Below, one piece after another: positions 52,480-61,858 of a DNA stretch of 64,000 bases (position 1 is the first letter of the stretch; the number at the start of each line of letters is the position of its first letter). The stretch spans positions 15,396-79,395 of the forward strand of contig CAYONC010000009.1 in the NCBI GenBank assembly GCA_964405265.1, given 5' to 3'. Under the pieces are notes generated by a model. It was not told the DNA's origin and made no database searches. It saw nothing but the letters and a program-made list of their open reading frames with translations. A program made the translations under genes and the position numbers. The stretch is from Eshraghiella sp964405265. Lineage in GTDB: Bacteria; Bacillota; Clostridia; Lachnospirales; Lachnospiraceae.

Positions 52480-52893
52480 ATGGAAGTTAAGAACTGCAGA
52501 ATATGCGGAAGACTGTACAATTATATAGGCGGCAGGAATTATTACTGTCCGGCATGCACGGAGGAAATTGAGAAGAAGTTTTCCGTTGTCAAGAAATATA
52601 TTCAGGAGAATCCGCGCGCTACCATGAAGCAGATATCCGAGGATACGGAGGTTACCATACAGCAGCTTGAAAAGTGGATTAGGGAAGAGAGACTGGCATT
52701 TACGGATGATTCACCTATCGGAATTGATTGTGAAGGCTGCGGGGTAAGCATTAAATCAGGAAGGTTCTGCCCGTACTGCAGGGAACAGATGCAGAGAAAC
52801 CTTGGCAATATATATCATGAAGAACGGCATATGCCGGAGAGAAAGAATTACAGGGACCCTTCAGACAGAATGAGATTTCTTAATAAAAGATGA
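52480..52893 (+). CDS. yvyF: YvyF/TIGR03826-type flagellar region protein
   Basis: A 137-residue zinc-binding protein. The first Cys pairs are CRICGRLYNY and CPACTEE; a helix-turn-helix-like segment (ENPRATMKQISEDTEVTIQQ) follows; the second set is CEGCG and CPYC. Such proteins are encoded between comF and flgM in Bacilli and Clostridia, as here. The start is ATG 52480 with GGAGGG upstream; the GTG at 52441 overlaps comF. Proposed roles include regulation of flagellar genes, not established. Confidence 0.88.
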   Translation: MEVKNCRICGRLYNYIGGRNYYCPACTEEIEKKFSVVKKYIQENPRATMKQISEDTEVTIQQLEKWIREERLAFTDDSPIGIDCEGCGVSIKSGRFCPYCREQMQRNLGNIYHEERHMPERKNYRDPSDRMRFLNKR

Positions 52894-52899
52894 ATCAGG

Positions 52900-52942
52900 A
52901 ATATCCGGAACGGAAAAATAATCCGTTTCGGATATTTTTTTT
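52900..52942 (+). terminator. Terminator between yvyF and flgM
   Basis: A 14-bp stem (52900-52913 with 52923-52936, one G-U pair) is followed by eight T. It separates the mbl-recD2-comF genes from the late flagellar operon. Confidence 0.93.
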
Positions 52943-52961
52943 ATCTAAGGGTTACGTTTTT

Positions 52962-52990
52962 TTGAAAATATCCGATAAATAGAATATAAC
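52962..52990 (+). promoter_or_regulatory. Overlapping sigma-A and sigma-28 promoters of the flgM operon
   Basis: TTGAAA (52962-52967) and TATAAC (52985-52990) are spaced by 17 bases, a sigma-A promoter. Inside its spacer lies CCGATAA (52972-52978), the sigma-28 -10 element, with a weak TTAC-like -35 15-16 bases upstream. The arrangement gives basal and sigma-28-boosted expression from nearly the same place, 50 bases before flgM. Confidence 0.65.
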
Positions 52991-53039
52991 CCGGTAATAT
53001 TGCGGTTATTTAATCTGTTCATGGAAGGAGAGATTTAAG

Positions 53040-53318
53040 ATGAGAGTTGATGCGTATAACCAGATTAGCCAGATATATCAGACTAATAAGAGACAGTCCG
53101 TGACCAAGTCAGGAACTGTATATGGAAGCGATAAGCTCGAGATTTCTCAATTTGGAAAGGATTACCAGATTGCGAAGCAGGCAGTTGCCTCTGCACCTGA
53201 TGTCAGAAGCGGAAAGGTTCAGGATGTCAGGACTGAAATTAAAGCAGGAACATATAATGTAAGTAATGATGATCTTGCGACAAAATTAGCAGAGAAATAC
53301 GGAACTGTAATATTTTAG
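53040..53318 (+). CDS. flgM: Anti-sigma-28 factor FlgM
   Basis: A 92-residue protein that holds the flagellar sigma factor inactive until the hook-basal body is complete. The C-terminal sigma-binding half (APDVRSGKVQDVRTEIKAGTYNV and DLATKLAEKYGTVIF) is the conserved part; the N-terminal half (VDAYNQISQIYQTNKRQ) is typical of Firmicute FlgM. GGAGAG lies upstream of the ATG. It begins the late operon ending with flagellin. Confidence 0.93.
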   Translation: MRVDAYNQISQIYQTNKRQSVTKSGTVYGSDKLEISQFGKDYQIAKQAVASAPDVRSGKVQDVRTEIKAGTYNVSNDDLATKLAEKYGTVIF

Positions 53319-53334
53319 TTTAGGAGAAAGTTAA

Positions 53335-53847
53335 GTGGCAAGTTTAATTGATAATCTCATTGCAACACTCCGCAAGGAAAATGAAGAATACCTTACCCTG
53401 TTGAAGCTGTCAATGGATAAGACGGGCATTATTGTAAAAGGCGATCATGCTGCACTGAATATCATGGTTGAGAAAGAACAGGAAGTTGTTTCAAGAATTA
53501 TTGCACTTGAAAAAAAACGTACCGAAGTGACGGGAGACATAGCGGTTGTCCTTAACAAAGATCCTAAATCCCTTACACTGACAGGATTGACGGAGATGCT
53601 TGCAGGGCAGAAGAATGAAGCTGATGCCCTCAGGGATATCCACGACAGGTTAAGGTCGACAATGTCACAGATGGTCAAAGTCAACGAACACAACAAAGTG
53701 CTTCTTCAGGAATCGCTTGATATGCTTGAGTTTGAGATGAATCTTGTTCAGAGTATGAAGCAGGGACCTGCAACTGCCAACTACGCAGGTAAGGATTATG
53801 CCGATACTGATTACGGCATATCCGGTTCTTTTGATGCAAAGCAGTAA
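53335..53847 (+). CDS. flgN: Flagellar chaperone FlgN
   Basis: A 170-residue helical protein that escorts the hook-junction proteins FlgK and FlgL to the export gate. It shows the FlgN coiled-coil pattern (LIATLRKENEEYLTLLKLS and IMVEKEQEVVSRIIALEKKR). It begins with GTG 53335, supported by AGGAGA, and is placed between flgM and flgK as in most Firmicutes. Confidence 0.9.
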   Translation: MASLIDNLIATLRKENEEYLTLLKLSMDKTGIIVKGDHAALNIMVEKEQEVVSRIIALEKKRTEVTGDIAVVLNKDPKSLTLTGLTEMLAGQKNEADALRDIHDRLRSTMSQMVKVNEHNKVLLQESLDMLEFEMNLVQSMKQGPATANYAGKDYADTDYGISGSFDAKQ

Positions 53848-53875
53848 AAAATTATTATGACAGGAGGAAAGTCCC

Positions 53876-55522
53876 ATGGGCATGGCAGCACTGTATGTCG
53901 GATTGTCGGGGATACAGACTAACAGTAATTCCCTCAATACGACAGCCAACAATCTGACAAATGTAAATACGACCGGATATGTGAGACAACAGGTAGTTAA
54001 CCGTGATTTGGGATATAACTTCGTCGGTACATCATCTGCCACAACAACGGGACAGAAGGGACTCGGTGTATCCATACAGACAATAAACCATGTAAGGGAT
54101 ATGTTTTTGGATACGGCATACCGCAAAGAATCCGGCAGACAGGGCTTCTACGATAAGATGTATGATGCCGTATATGAAATTCAGACACAGATGGGAGAAA
54201 CGGATTACATTACCGGTATAGGATTCCAGCAGAATATAACGGATTTCCTTGAGGCACTTCATGAGGTGGCCAAGACACCGGGAGAGTCCACGGCAAGGTC
54301 GGCACTTGTGCAGAGTGCGGTACAGTTTATAGACAGTGCCAAAACAATTTATAAAGGACTTGTTAATTATCAGAATAATCTGAATGAAGAAGTCAAGGAA
54401 GTTGTGGGAAGGATTAATGAAATAGGGGCATCACTGGTGGAAATTAACAGAAGCATAGCCAAAATTGAAGGCGGCGGATATGAAACGGCATCCGATTTAA
54501 GAGATACAAGGGACCTGCTTCTGGATGAGCTTGCGACATATTGCAAAATATCTTACAGCGAGGATGATACGGGAGCCGTGAGTGTATCCATTGAAGGTGT
54601 AAAGTTTGCAGACAAAACGGGATATACGGAAATGGGACTGGATGTATTTACGGGAACAACGCTTGTAAGACCGGTATGGCCGTCACTTAATAATGAAGAT
54701 GTGTACAGCTATTCTGAAACAATATCGACGGCAAAGAATACGGATATTGGTTCATTAAGAGGGCTTCTGACTGCCAGAGGTTCGGTTGTACCGACATATC
54801 AGGACACAAATGATCCGTCTGCCGAAACTTCAACACTCGTAAATACCATAGCTAATTTTGATAAGCTTATCAGCACCATGGTTACGGAGATAAATGACAT
54901 ATTCTGTCCGGAGACGGAGATAACGGATGCAGCCGGAAATACATATACGGTTCTTGATATGGAAAATGCACCGCTGACGTCAGACGGTCAGTTTGGTTTT
55001 GAACTTTTTACAAGAAATTACTGCGACAGATACAAGATTCAGACTATTGACGGCACAGAGTATTATGTGAGAAATGATGTAAATGATTTTGGCAATACCT
55101 CATCATATACAATAATGAATCTTTATGTCAATGAAGATATAATTCAGGACTATTCAAGAATTCCGCTTACAACACAGGCAGGACTTGATGATTATGAAAA
55201 AGCTGAACAGCTTGTAAGCCTTTTTTCACAAAAGATAATGAAACACAATGACAGGCTTGAGCTTCTTAATTTTGAAATGTTTTATGAAAGCATGGTCAAT
55301 GACCTTGCCAATACGGGTAAGGTATACAGAAGCATGAGCGAGAATGAAGAGATACTTACGGCACAGCTTGATGAACAGAGACAGGGAGTTATGGGAGTTT
55401 CCTCAGAAGAGGAACTGTCCAACATGATTAAATACCAGCAGGCATATAATGCATCCTCACGTTATGTGAATGTAATAGATTCAATGCTTGAAACACTGAT
55501 TAATACCATGGGAGCAGGGTGA
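53876..55522 (+). CDS. flgK: Flagellar hook-associated protein FlgK (copy 1)
   Basis: A 548-residue hook-filament junction protein (HAP1). The N-terminal motif YVGLSGIQTNSNSLNTTANN then NVNTTGYVRQ and the C-terminal YQQAYNASSRYVNVIDSML (helix D0) are diagnostic. The middle is variable. AGGAGG precedes ATG 53876 (a second ATG two codons on is also possible). A second, different FlgK follows at 8 bases, so one of them may be specialised. Confidence 0.93.
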   Translation: MGMAALYVGLSGIQTNSNSLNTTANNLTNVNTTGYVRQQVVNRDLGYNFVGTSSATTTGQKGLGVSIQTINHVRDMFLDTAYRKESGRQGFYDKMYDAVYEIQTQMGETDYITGIGFQQNITDFLEALHEVAKTPGESTARSALVQSAVQFIDSAKTIYKGLVNYQNNLNEEVKEVVGRINEIGASLVEINRSIAKIEGGGYETASDLRDTRDLLLDELATYCKISYSEDDTGAVSVSIEGVKFADKTGYTEMGLDVFTGTTLVRPVWPSLNNEDVYSYSETISTAKNTDIGSLRGLLTARGSVVPTYQDTNDPSAETSTLVNTIANFDKLISTMVTEINDIFCPETEITDAAGNTYTVLDMENAPLTSDGQFGFELFTRNYCDRYKIQTIDGTEYYVRNDVNDFGNTSSYTIMNLYVNEDIIQDYSRIPLTTQAGLDDYEKAEQLVSLFSQKIMKHNDRLELLNFEMFYESMVNDLANTGKVYRSMSENEEILTAQLDEQRQGVMGVSSEEELSNMIKYQQAYNASSRYVNVIDSMLETLINTMGAG

Positions 55523-55529
55523 CTGATAT

Positions 55530-57161
55530 ATGGCTAATACTTTTTTCGGACTTACAATCGGAGCGTCAGGACTGGCGGCAAGTAATATCGCGATTAATAC
55601 AACTGCACATAATATTTCCAATGTAAATACCACCGGATACAGCAAGCAGGTGGCTAATCAGACAGCCAATTCTTCAATCCGTGTATATACGAATTACGGA
55701 ACCGTCGGAACAGGCGTAAGCGTGCAGTCGATAGACCAGCTGAGAAGCTCATATTACGATACGAAATACTGGCAGGCGGCTACCAATTACGGACAGTACC
55801 AGTCGTTAGAGGTGTATTCCGTAATGCTTGAGGATTATCTTGATGAATTTAATCTTAACGGGTTCACAACGGAATATACCAATCTGTTTAATGCGGTTAA
55901 TGACCTTCACAGGGATCCGACCAGTGCGGTTGCAAGAAACCAGTTTATGAATTATGCCCAGAGTATATGTGACTACTTTAATACTCTGTCAACTAATCTT
56001 GCCAACATTCAGAAGCAGGCAAATGACGAGGTTAAAACGACGGTTGACGCAATTAATACCATTGCTGAGGAAATTGTATCACTTAACAAGCAGATTAATA
56101 CCATTGAGGTAAGCGGAGGATATGCCAACGACCTCAGGGACTCAAGGGCGCTTCTTATAGATGAGCTTTCAAAATATGTTAATACTTCTACGGACGAGAA
56201 ACAGCTGGGAAACGGTGCGACGGAATTTAAGGTGTTTATCAATGACCAGGAGCTTGTGGATACCTATAATTATAATAAACTGTATACCGTTGCAAGGGAG
56301 AACGGACACAGAAGAAATGCAAGTGACATAGACGGGCTGTATGATATTAAGTGGGGTAACGAGCTTGATTTCAACGTATACAGCAGTACAATAAAGGGGT
56401 CGCTTAAAGCGGCGGTAGACATGAGGGACGGCTGCAATGAGTCCTATGAAATTTTAGGGCTTTCGGATGCCGACGGCAATATGCTTACCGATGCAAACGG
56501 TGATATTGTAAATGTGCAGGATATTTCTGAGCAGGAATATAAGGATTATCTGGCAGCAGGCTATAATAAGAAAATGACAACAGTGCTTGAACCGGAATTT
56601 AATTCGGAATATAAGGGTATTCCTTATTACCAGTCGCAGTTTAACAGATTTATACAGTCAATTTCAGATATGTTTAATGACACCATAATCGGAGAAGGCG
56701 TCAGGGTAACCGATATACCGGTGGAAGAGCTTTTTGTATCAAAATACGGGGATTCGTATATTACGGCATCCAACGTGTGCATTAATCCGGACATACTTAA
56801 TGATATGTCGAAGCTCCCTTACTCGTATGACACGACTAAGGGTGTTGCCAATGTGGATATGGTTGAGGAGCTTTTAGCGTTAAAAGACAAGATTGTAATC
56901 AATAACGGAACATTTGAGGATTTTCTTCAGTCAGTGGTATCCGTTGCTTCAATAGACGGAGGAAGAATAAAAACCTTTTCCACAACTTATATGAACATTA
57001 AGGACACAATAGACAACCAGAGAATGTCCGTAAGCGGCGTGGATGAGGATGAAGAAGCGGTTGACCTTGTAAAATATAAGGAAGCATATAACCTTTCATC
57101 AAAAATAATATCCGTAATGCAGCAGATATACAGTAAGCTTATAGAAGAAACCGGAGTATGA
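55530..57161 (+). CDS. flgK: Flagellar hook-associated protein FlgK (copy 2)
   Basis: A 543-residue paralogue of the preceding gene with GLTIGASGLAASNIAINTT and ISNVNTTGYSKQV at the start and VDLVKYKEAYNLSSKIISVM at the end. Both ends fit FlgK, but the two copies share only the conserved terminal helices; the middle is unlike copy 1, so this is an old duplication. No strong ribosome site is visible before its ATG (GACTGATAT), suggesting translational coupling. Confidence 0.9.
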   Translation: MANTFFGLTIGASGLAASNIAINTTAHNISNVNTTGYSKQVANQTANSSIRVYTNYGTVGTGVSVQSIDQLRSSYYDTKYWQAATNYGQYQSLEVYSVMLEDYLDEFNLNGFTTEYTNLFNAVNDLHRDPTSAVARNQFMNYAQSICDYFNTLSTNLANIQKQANDEVKTTVDAINTIAEEIVSLNKQINTIEVSGGYANDLRDSRALLIDELSKYVNTSTDEKQLGNGATEFKVFINDQELVDTYNYNKLYTVARENGHRRNASDIDGLYDIKWGNELDFNVYSSTIKGSLKAAVDMRDGCNESYEILGLSDADGNMLTDANGDIVNVQDISEQEYKDYLAAGYNKKMTTVLEPEFNSEYKGIPYYQSQFNRFIQSISDMFNDTIIGEGVRVTDIPVEELFVSKYGDSYITASNVCINPDILNDMSKLPYSYDTTKGVANVDMVEELLALKDKIVINNGTFEDFLQSVVSVASIDGGRIKTFSTTYMNIKDTIDNQRMSVSGVDEDEEAVDLVKYKEAYNLSSKIISVMQQIYSKLIEETGV

Positions 57162-57177
57162 TGAAGGAGGATTCAGC

Positions 57178-58677
57178 ATGAGAATAACCAACACAATGAT
57201 GAATAACCAGACTCTGAGAAATGTCAGTAAATCAAAAAACAACCTCAGTACGGCGGAAAATCAGATGTCTACCGAAAAGAAAATAACGCGTCCTTCGGAT
57301 GATCCGATAGTTGCCATCAGGGCACTTTCGTTAAGATCAAGCATATCGGAGATAGAACAGTATCTTAAACATAACATACCTGATGCCGAAGCATGGATAA
57401 GCGTAACGGAAACTGCAATGGACAACATGGACGGACTGCTTACGGACATAACCGAATACTGTAATCAGGGTGCATCCGATCAGTTCACGACGAATGACAG
57501 AAGTTCAATTATTGCCGTACTGAAACAGTATAAAACTGCAATTTATTCAGAAGCTAATGCTGACTACGCAGGAAGGTACTGCTTTACGGGATATAAGACG
57601 GATACATCATTTACATTTCTGACGGCACTTGATGCACAGAAGAAGTATCAGATTACGGAAACATTTACGTCTGATGATGTGACTACCATGGAAGTAATGA
57701 AGGATTCCGTGGATGTGGCGGACATTAAAACCATACATGCGGCAGATACACCGGAAACTGAGACCGTATACAGAATAAGGCTTGCATATGACAACTGTGC
57801 CAAGGCACTTGACAGTGGGGAAGAGCTTGAGCTTTCCGTAACAAAAATGGACGGAAGCACGGATACCTACATACCGAAGGCTGTGACACGGAAAGAATTT
57901 GAGAATCTCGTGGCTGACGGAACGTTTGAAGCGGCGGATAAGTCGGTATACTATATATATGACACCGGAGAGCTTGCGTTTACTGATGACCTTTACTCTG
58001 ATTTTATTAATTGTCAGGGAATGACATATACATTTCAGAAGGACAGATTTGACACGGGAGATCCGAGACCGGAAATGTATTTTAACTGTACGGATATAAC
58101 GGATGCAACGGCACCGATTGAATATAAGGTTAATCCGGAAGGCCAGGCAATAAATTATACCATTAACTTCAGCCAGTCAATGCAGGTTAATACGCTTGGA
58201 TGTGATGCATTGAGCTATGATGTGGGAAGAGACATAGATGATTTGTGCACGGCACTTCAGAATGTTTCCGATATTGAAGATAAAATTACCAAGCTTAAAG
58301 AAATGCAGGAAAGCGGTGCATATACGGACCAGGAAAAGGAAGATATAGGCACGATGATTGAAGCAGCTGAAAAAGAACATGATTATGCTGTAGCGGCAAT
58401 GGAGCAGCTGTTCTCTGCCGAACTCACAAAAGTCAGCGGATATAAAGAAGTCATAGGACTTGAGCTTGCAGACCTTGGAGCACGAAGTACGAGAATTACA
58501 CTGACAAAATCAAGACTTGTGCAGCAGAATACTACTTTTAATGATTTAAAATCCCAGAATGAGGATGTAGAGCTGGAAGACGTTGTAATCTCGTACACAT
58601 CGGCACAGACTCTGTATCAGGCGGCACTTACGGCAGCGTCAAGCTGTGTACAGAAGTCCCTGTTAGATTATATTTAA
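57178..58677 (+). CDS. flgL: Flagellar hook-associated protein FlgL (long form)
   Basis: A 499-residue junction protein (HAP3), longer than the roughly 300 residues of enteric FlgL because of a large insertion in the middle, about residues 150-340. Conserved parts are the N-terminal MRITNTMMNNQTLRNVSK and RPSDDPIVAIRALSLR helices and the C-terminal VISYTSAQTLYQAALTAASS. The inserted domain probably faces outward, like the variable domains of flagellins. Confidence 0.9.
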   Translation: MRITNTMMNNQTLRNVSKSKNNLSTAENQMSTEKKITRPSDDPIVAIRALSLRSSISEIEQYLKHNIPDAEAWISVTETAMDNMDGLLTDITEYCNQGASDQFTTNDRSSIIAVLKQYKTAIYSEANADYAGRYCFTGYKTDTSFTFLTALDAQKKYQITETFTSDDVTTMEVMKDSVDVADIKTIHAADTPETETVYRIRLAYDNCAKALDSGEELELSVTKMDGSTDTYIPKAVTRKEFENLVADGTFEAADKSVYYIYDTGELAFTDDLYSDFINCQGMTYTFQKDRFDTGDPRPEMYFNCTDITDATAPIEYKVNPEGQAINYTINFSQSMQVNTLGCDALSYDVGRDIDDLCTALQNVSDIEDKITKLKEMQESGAYTDQEKEDIGTMIEAAEKEHDYAVAAMEQLFSAELTKVSGYKEVIGLELADLGARSTRITLTKSRLVQQNTTFNDLKSQNEDVELEDVVISYTSAQTLYQAALTAASSCVQKSLLDYI

Positions 58678-58688
58678 GGAGAAATGAC

Positions 58689-59150
58689 ATGCAGATTGAA
58701 TCAAGAATTTTTGGAAGCATAGAAATTGATGAGGACAAGATAATTACAATACCTGACGGAATAATGGGATTTGAGCAGTATACGGGATATACGCTTGCTT
58801 ATGACAGTGAAAAAGAATCAAAGAACGGGATTATGTGGCTGCAGTCCATAGAGGAGCCTTCACTGGCATTTCCGGTAATGGATCCGGCACTGATAATCGA
58901 GGATTACAGCCCGATGATTGAGGATGAATGGCTTGCACCGATCGGGCACTTTGAAAGCGATGATGAACTCTGCCTGTTTAACATACTTACGGTACCGTCG
59001 GATATTGAAAATATGACTATTAATCTGAAAGCACCGCTGATAATTAATACCAATACAAAAAAAGGCTGCCAGCTCATCGTAAATAATGATTATTCCGTAA
59101 GATACAAGATATATGACATCATCCGGAGCATGAAAAAGGAGGCGGAATAA
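58689..59150 (+). CDS. fliW: Flagellar assembly factor FliW
   Basis: A 153-residue protein that binds flagellin and, when free, binds and inactivates CsrA (mechanism known from B. subtilis). The characteristic IPDGIMGFEQYTGYTL near residue 22 and WLQSIEEPSLAFPVMDP are present. The stop overlaps the csrA start by one base (TAATG), keeping the two in fixed ratio. Flagellin, the third partner, is at 62890. Confidence 0.95.
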   Translation: MQIESRIFGSIEIDEDKIITIPDGIMGFEQYTGYTLAYDSEKESKNGIMWLQSIEEPSLAFPVMDPALIIEDYSPMIEDEWLAPIGHFESDDELCLFNILTVPSDIENMTINLKAPLIINTNTKKGCQLIVNNDYSVRYKIYDIIRSMKKEAE

Positions 59151-59368
59151 TGTTAGCATTATCAAGAAAAAAAGGTGAATCAATAGTTGTTAACAATGAT
59201 ATAGAAGTAACAATACTTGAAATAAAAGGCGACCAGGTAAAAATAGGAATTTCCGCACCTAAGTCAGTGCCTATATACAGAAAAGAAGTATATGTCCAGA
59301 TACAGGATGCCAATAAGGAAGCAAGTGAATCGGCAGGGCTTGAAGCACTTAAAAATTTATTTGAATAA
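59150..59368 (+). CDS. csrA: Carbon storage regulator CsrA
   Basis: A 72-residue RNA-binding homodimer that recognises ANGGA motifs near ribosome binding sites and blocks translation. MLALSRKKGESIVVNNDIEV is the classic opening with the RNA-binding Arg, and IGISAPKSVPIYRKEVY carries the second RNA-contact strand. The two flagellin leaders in the window have exactly such sites, so the main target is probably flagellin mRNA. Confidence 0.96.
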   Translation: MLALSRKKGESIVVNNDIEVTILEIKGDQVKIGISAPKSVPIYRKEVYVQIQDANKEASESAGLEALKNLFE

Positions 59369-59371
59369 ATA

Positions 59372-59399
59372 TTAACTTATTTATGTGTTGTGCCGAAAT
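59372..59399 (+). promoter_or_regulatory. Sigma-28-type promoter before flaG-fliD-fliS
   Basis: TTAA (59372-59375) and GCCGAAAT (59392-59399) are spaced by 16 bases. It starts right after the csrA stop, about 55 bases before flaG. Confidence 0.6.
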
Positions 59400-59452
59400 A
59401 TACAAAACAAAGGTAAAGTTGTTTTTCATTTTCAAATACAAGGAGGTATAAC

Positions 59453-59803
59453 ATGAAAATCGAAGGAACGGGAAATATTAACGTGGCAACGCAGGTATAT
59501 GTGCCGGATATAAGTACGGATACACCGGACATACAGACAGAACATGAAACGGCTGAGGTCAGGACACAGAAGAATGTGCCTTCCGAGAATACGGTAAAAC
59601 AGGCTGTATCAGACATTAACAAGAAGATTAATGCCAATACAATCGCAAAATACGGATATCACGAAGAGACCAACAGGGTTACGATTAAATTAATAGACAA
59701 GAATTCAGACGAAGTCATTAAGGAATTTCCGGCAGAAGAGACACTCGACATGATAGCCAAGGTCTGGGAGCTTGCAGGAGTATTTTTGGATGAGAGAGGA
59801 TAG
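59453..59803 (+). CDS. flaG: FlaG family flagellar protein
   Basis: A 116-residue protein with a disordered N-terminal half (Thr, Glu and Val rich) and the conserved C-terminal FlaG domain (GYHEETNRVTIKLIDKNSDE and IKEFPAEETLDMIAKVWEL). FlaG influences filament length or cap function. AAGGAGG lies before the ATG; the gene is 15 bases upstream of fliD. Confidence 0.92.
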   Translation: MKIEGTGNINVATQVYVPDISTDTPDIQTEHETAEVRTQKNVPSENTVKQAVSDINKKINANTIAKYGYHEETNRVTIKLIDKNSDEVIKEFPAEETLDMIAKVWELAGVFLDERG

Positions 59804-59818
59804 AAAGGAGGCAACCGT

Positions 59819-61843
59819 ATGGCAATAAGACTTACAGGTATGACATCGGGACTTGATACCGATTCAATAGTACAGGAGCTTGTGTCTGCATATTCTACCA
59901 AGAAGGATAATTATGTGAAGCAGCAGACGAAAACCACATGGACGATGGATGCATGGAAGGAAGTTAATACCAAGGTGTACGGATTTTATACGGGAACCCT
60001 TTCAAGCATGAGGTATTCGACGGCATACAATCTCAGAAGTGCGACGATAAGCAATTCAACGGTAGCACAGGTCAGTGCATCATCAGGTGCCGTAACCTCT
60101 TCACAGAGCCTTGCCGTAAAACAGCTTGCAACCTCCGGATATCTTACCGGCGGTAAAATACAGGGAACCAAGGTTACCAATTCGACAAAGCTTTCCGAGC
60201 TTGGAATAACGGAAGGCACAATTATGATTAATGACCGTCAGGTAGAGCTTAAAGGGGACATGACGCTTGCAGGGCTGACTTCCCAGTTAAAGGCAGGTGG
60301 AGTAACGGCAAATTTTGACGAGGGAACAGGAAGATTTTTCATCAGTTCAAAAATATCCGGAGCAGATGATGAATTTGTACTAACGGCAGGTGATACCAAC
60401 GGATTTGATGCACTTCAGAAGCTGGGGCTTATAAGCTTTAAAGATAATGAAGGCAATGAAACCGCTGAGATGCAGAAGTACAGGAAAATGGCTGCTTCTG
60501 ATTTTGATGCACAGGCACTTATTGATACAAGGTACGAATCATCCAAATGGACAGTTGAATCGTACAGAAAGTCTCTTGAAACCAAGGTTAAGACAGCCAC
60601 AGAGAGTAACGAGTCACTTGTCAAAGCGAATAAAAGCGCACAGGAGAAGTTAGATAAGCTTCAGGCGGATGATTATTCATGGGAAGATGATTACGCAACA
60701 GAAGATGAATACAAAAAGGCGATAGAAGATCTTAACAAGAAGATACAGGATAACAGTGATAAAATTGTTGATAACCAGAAAATCATTAATGAGAATCAGT
60801 TATATCTTGATAATGATGAAATGCTTTCAGCGAAGGTTGATGAGCTGAATGCCGATATCCTTGCCGGTATAGAAAGCGATGTTGCGGATGAAGTCGCAGC
60901 GGCAAAGGATATTGTGAACCGTTATGACTCAGGTGCACTTTCAGGCTCTTATGATGCCGTCAGAATTAATGCACAGGATTCAATAATTAAGCTTAACGGT
61001 GCAACCTTTACATCCAATACCAATACATATTCCATAAACGGACTTAATATTAATGCGACTGCGGTAACTGTTACAACGGAGACTGATTCAGAAGGAAATG
61101 TAATAGAAAAAGACAATGCTGTCAGCATTAATGTCACTATTGATACTCAGGGAATATATGACAAAATTGTGGATATGTTCAAGCAGTATAATGAGATGAT
61201 AGAATATATAGACGGGCTTTATAATGCCGATTCTGCAGACGGATATGACCCTCTTACCGAGGATGAGATGGAGGGCATGACGGATAAGCAGATAGAGACA
61301 TGGGAAGAAAAAGCCAAAAGTGCACTTCTCAGGAAAGACAGTACGCTTGGAAGTATTTCTTCATCGCTGAAGTCTGCAATCCTTGGAACTAAGGTGACCA
61401 TAAACGGGAAGGAGTACAGCCTTTCAACCTTTGGCATCGCAACAGCCGGTTATTTCAGCGCAAGTGCCAAGGAAAGAGGAATATTCCATATTGATGGCAA
61501 TGAAGATGATGCTACCGTTTCAAGTAATGAAGATAAGCTTATGCAGATGATTTCGCAGGATCCGGAAGGAACTGTAAGATTCTTCCAGGAACTTGCCGGA
61601 AATTTATATGATACGCTTTCCAAAAAGATGTCATCCAACTCCATGAGCAGTGCCTTTACAATATATAATGACAAGCAGATGTCCAGCCAGTACAGCGAAT
61701 ATACCAAGAAAATAGAAGAATGGGAAGAGAAGATTGAGAATATGGAAGAGTCATATTACAAGAAATTCTCAGCAATGGAAACGGCCCTTTCAAAATTACA
61801 GTCGCAGTCAAGCTCGCTTTCAGGGCTTTTAGGCGGACAATAA
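59819..61843 (+). CDS. fliD: Flagellar filament cap protein FliD
   Basis: A 674-residue HAP2 cap protein. The N-terminal MAIRLTGMTSGLDTDSIVQ and ELVSAYSTKKDN helices, and the C-terminal YTKKIEEWEEKIENMEESYYKKFSAMETALSKL coiled-coil region (61695-61800), are diagnostic. The middle is long and carries a charged coiled-coil insertion around residues 240-360, which makes the protein longer than the roughly 460-500 residues of enteric FliD. Confidence 0.94.
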   Translation: MAIRLTGMTSGLDTDSIVQELVSAYSTKKDNYVKQQTKTTWTMDAWKEVNTKVYGFYTGTLSSMRYSTAYNLRSATISNSTVAQVSASSGAVTSSQSLAVKQLATSGYLTGGKIQGTKVTNSTKLSELGITEGTIMINDRQVELKGDMTLAGLTSQLKAGGVTANFDEGTGRFFISSKISGADDEFVLTAGDTNGFDALQKLGLISFKDNEGNETAEMQKYRKMAASDFDAQALIDTRYESSKWTVESYRKSLETKVKTATESNESLVKANKSAQEKLDKLQADDYSWEDDYATEDEYKKAIEDLNKKIQDNSDKIVDNQKIINENQLYLDNDEMLSAKVDELNADILAGIESDVADEVAAAKDIVNRYDSGALSGSYDAVRINAQDSIIKLNGATFTSNTNTYSINGLNINATAVTVTTETDSEGNVIEKDNAVSINVTIDTQGIYDKIVDMFKQYNEMIEYIDGLYNADSADGYDPLTEDEMEGMTDKQIETWEEKAKSALLRKDSTLGSISSSLKSAILGTKVTINGKEYSLSTFGIATAGYFSASAKERGIFHIDGNEDDATVSSNEDKLMQMISQDPEGTVRFFQELAGNLYDTLSKKMSSNSMSSAFTIYNDKQMSSQYSEYTKKIEEWEEKIENMEESYYKKFSAMETALSKLQSQSSSLSGLLGGQ

Positions 61844-61858
61844 AAGGAGGGATTATGA

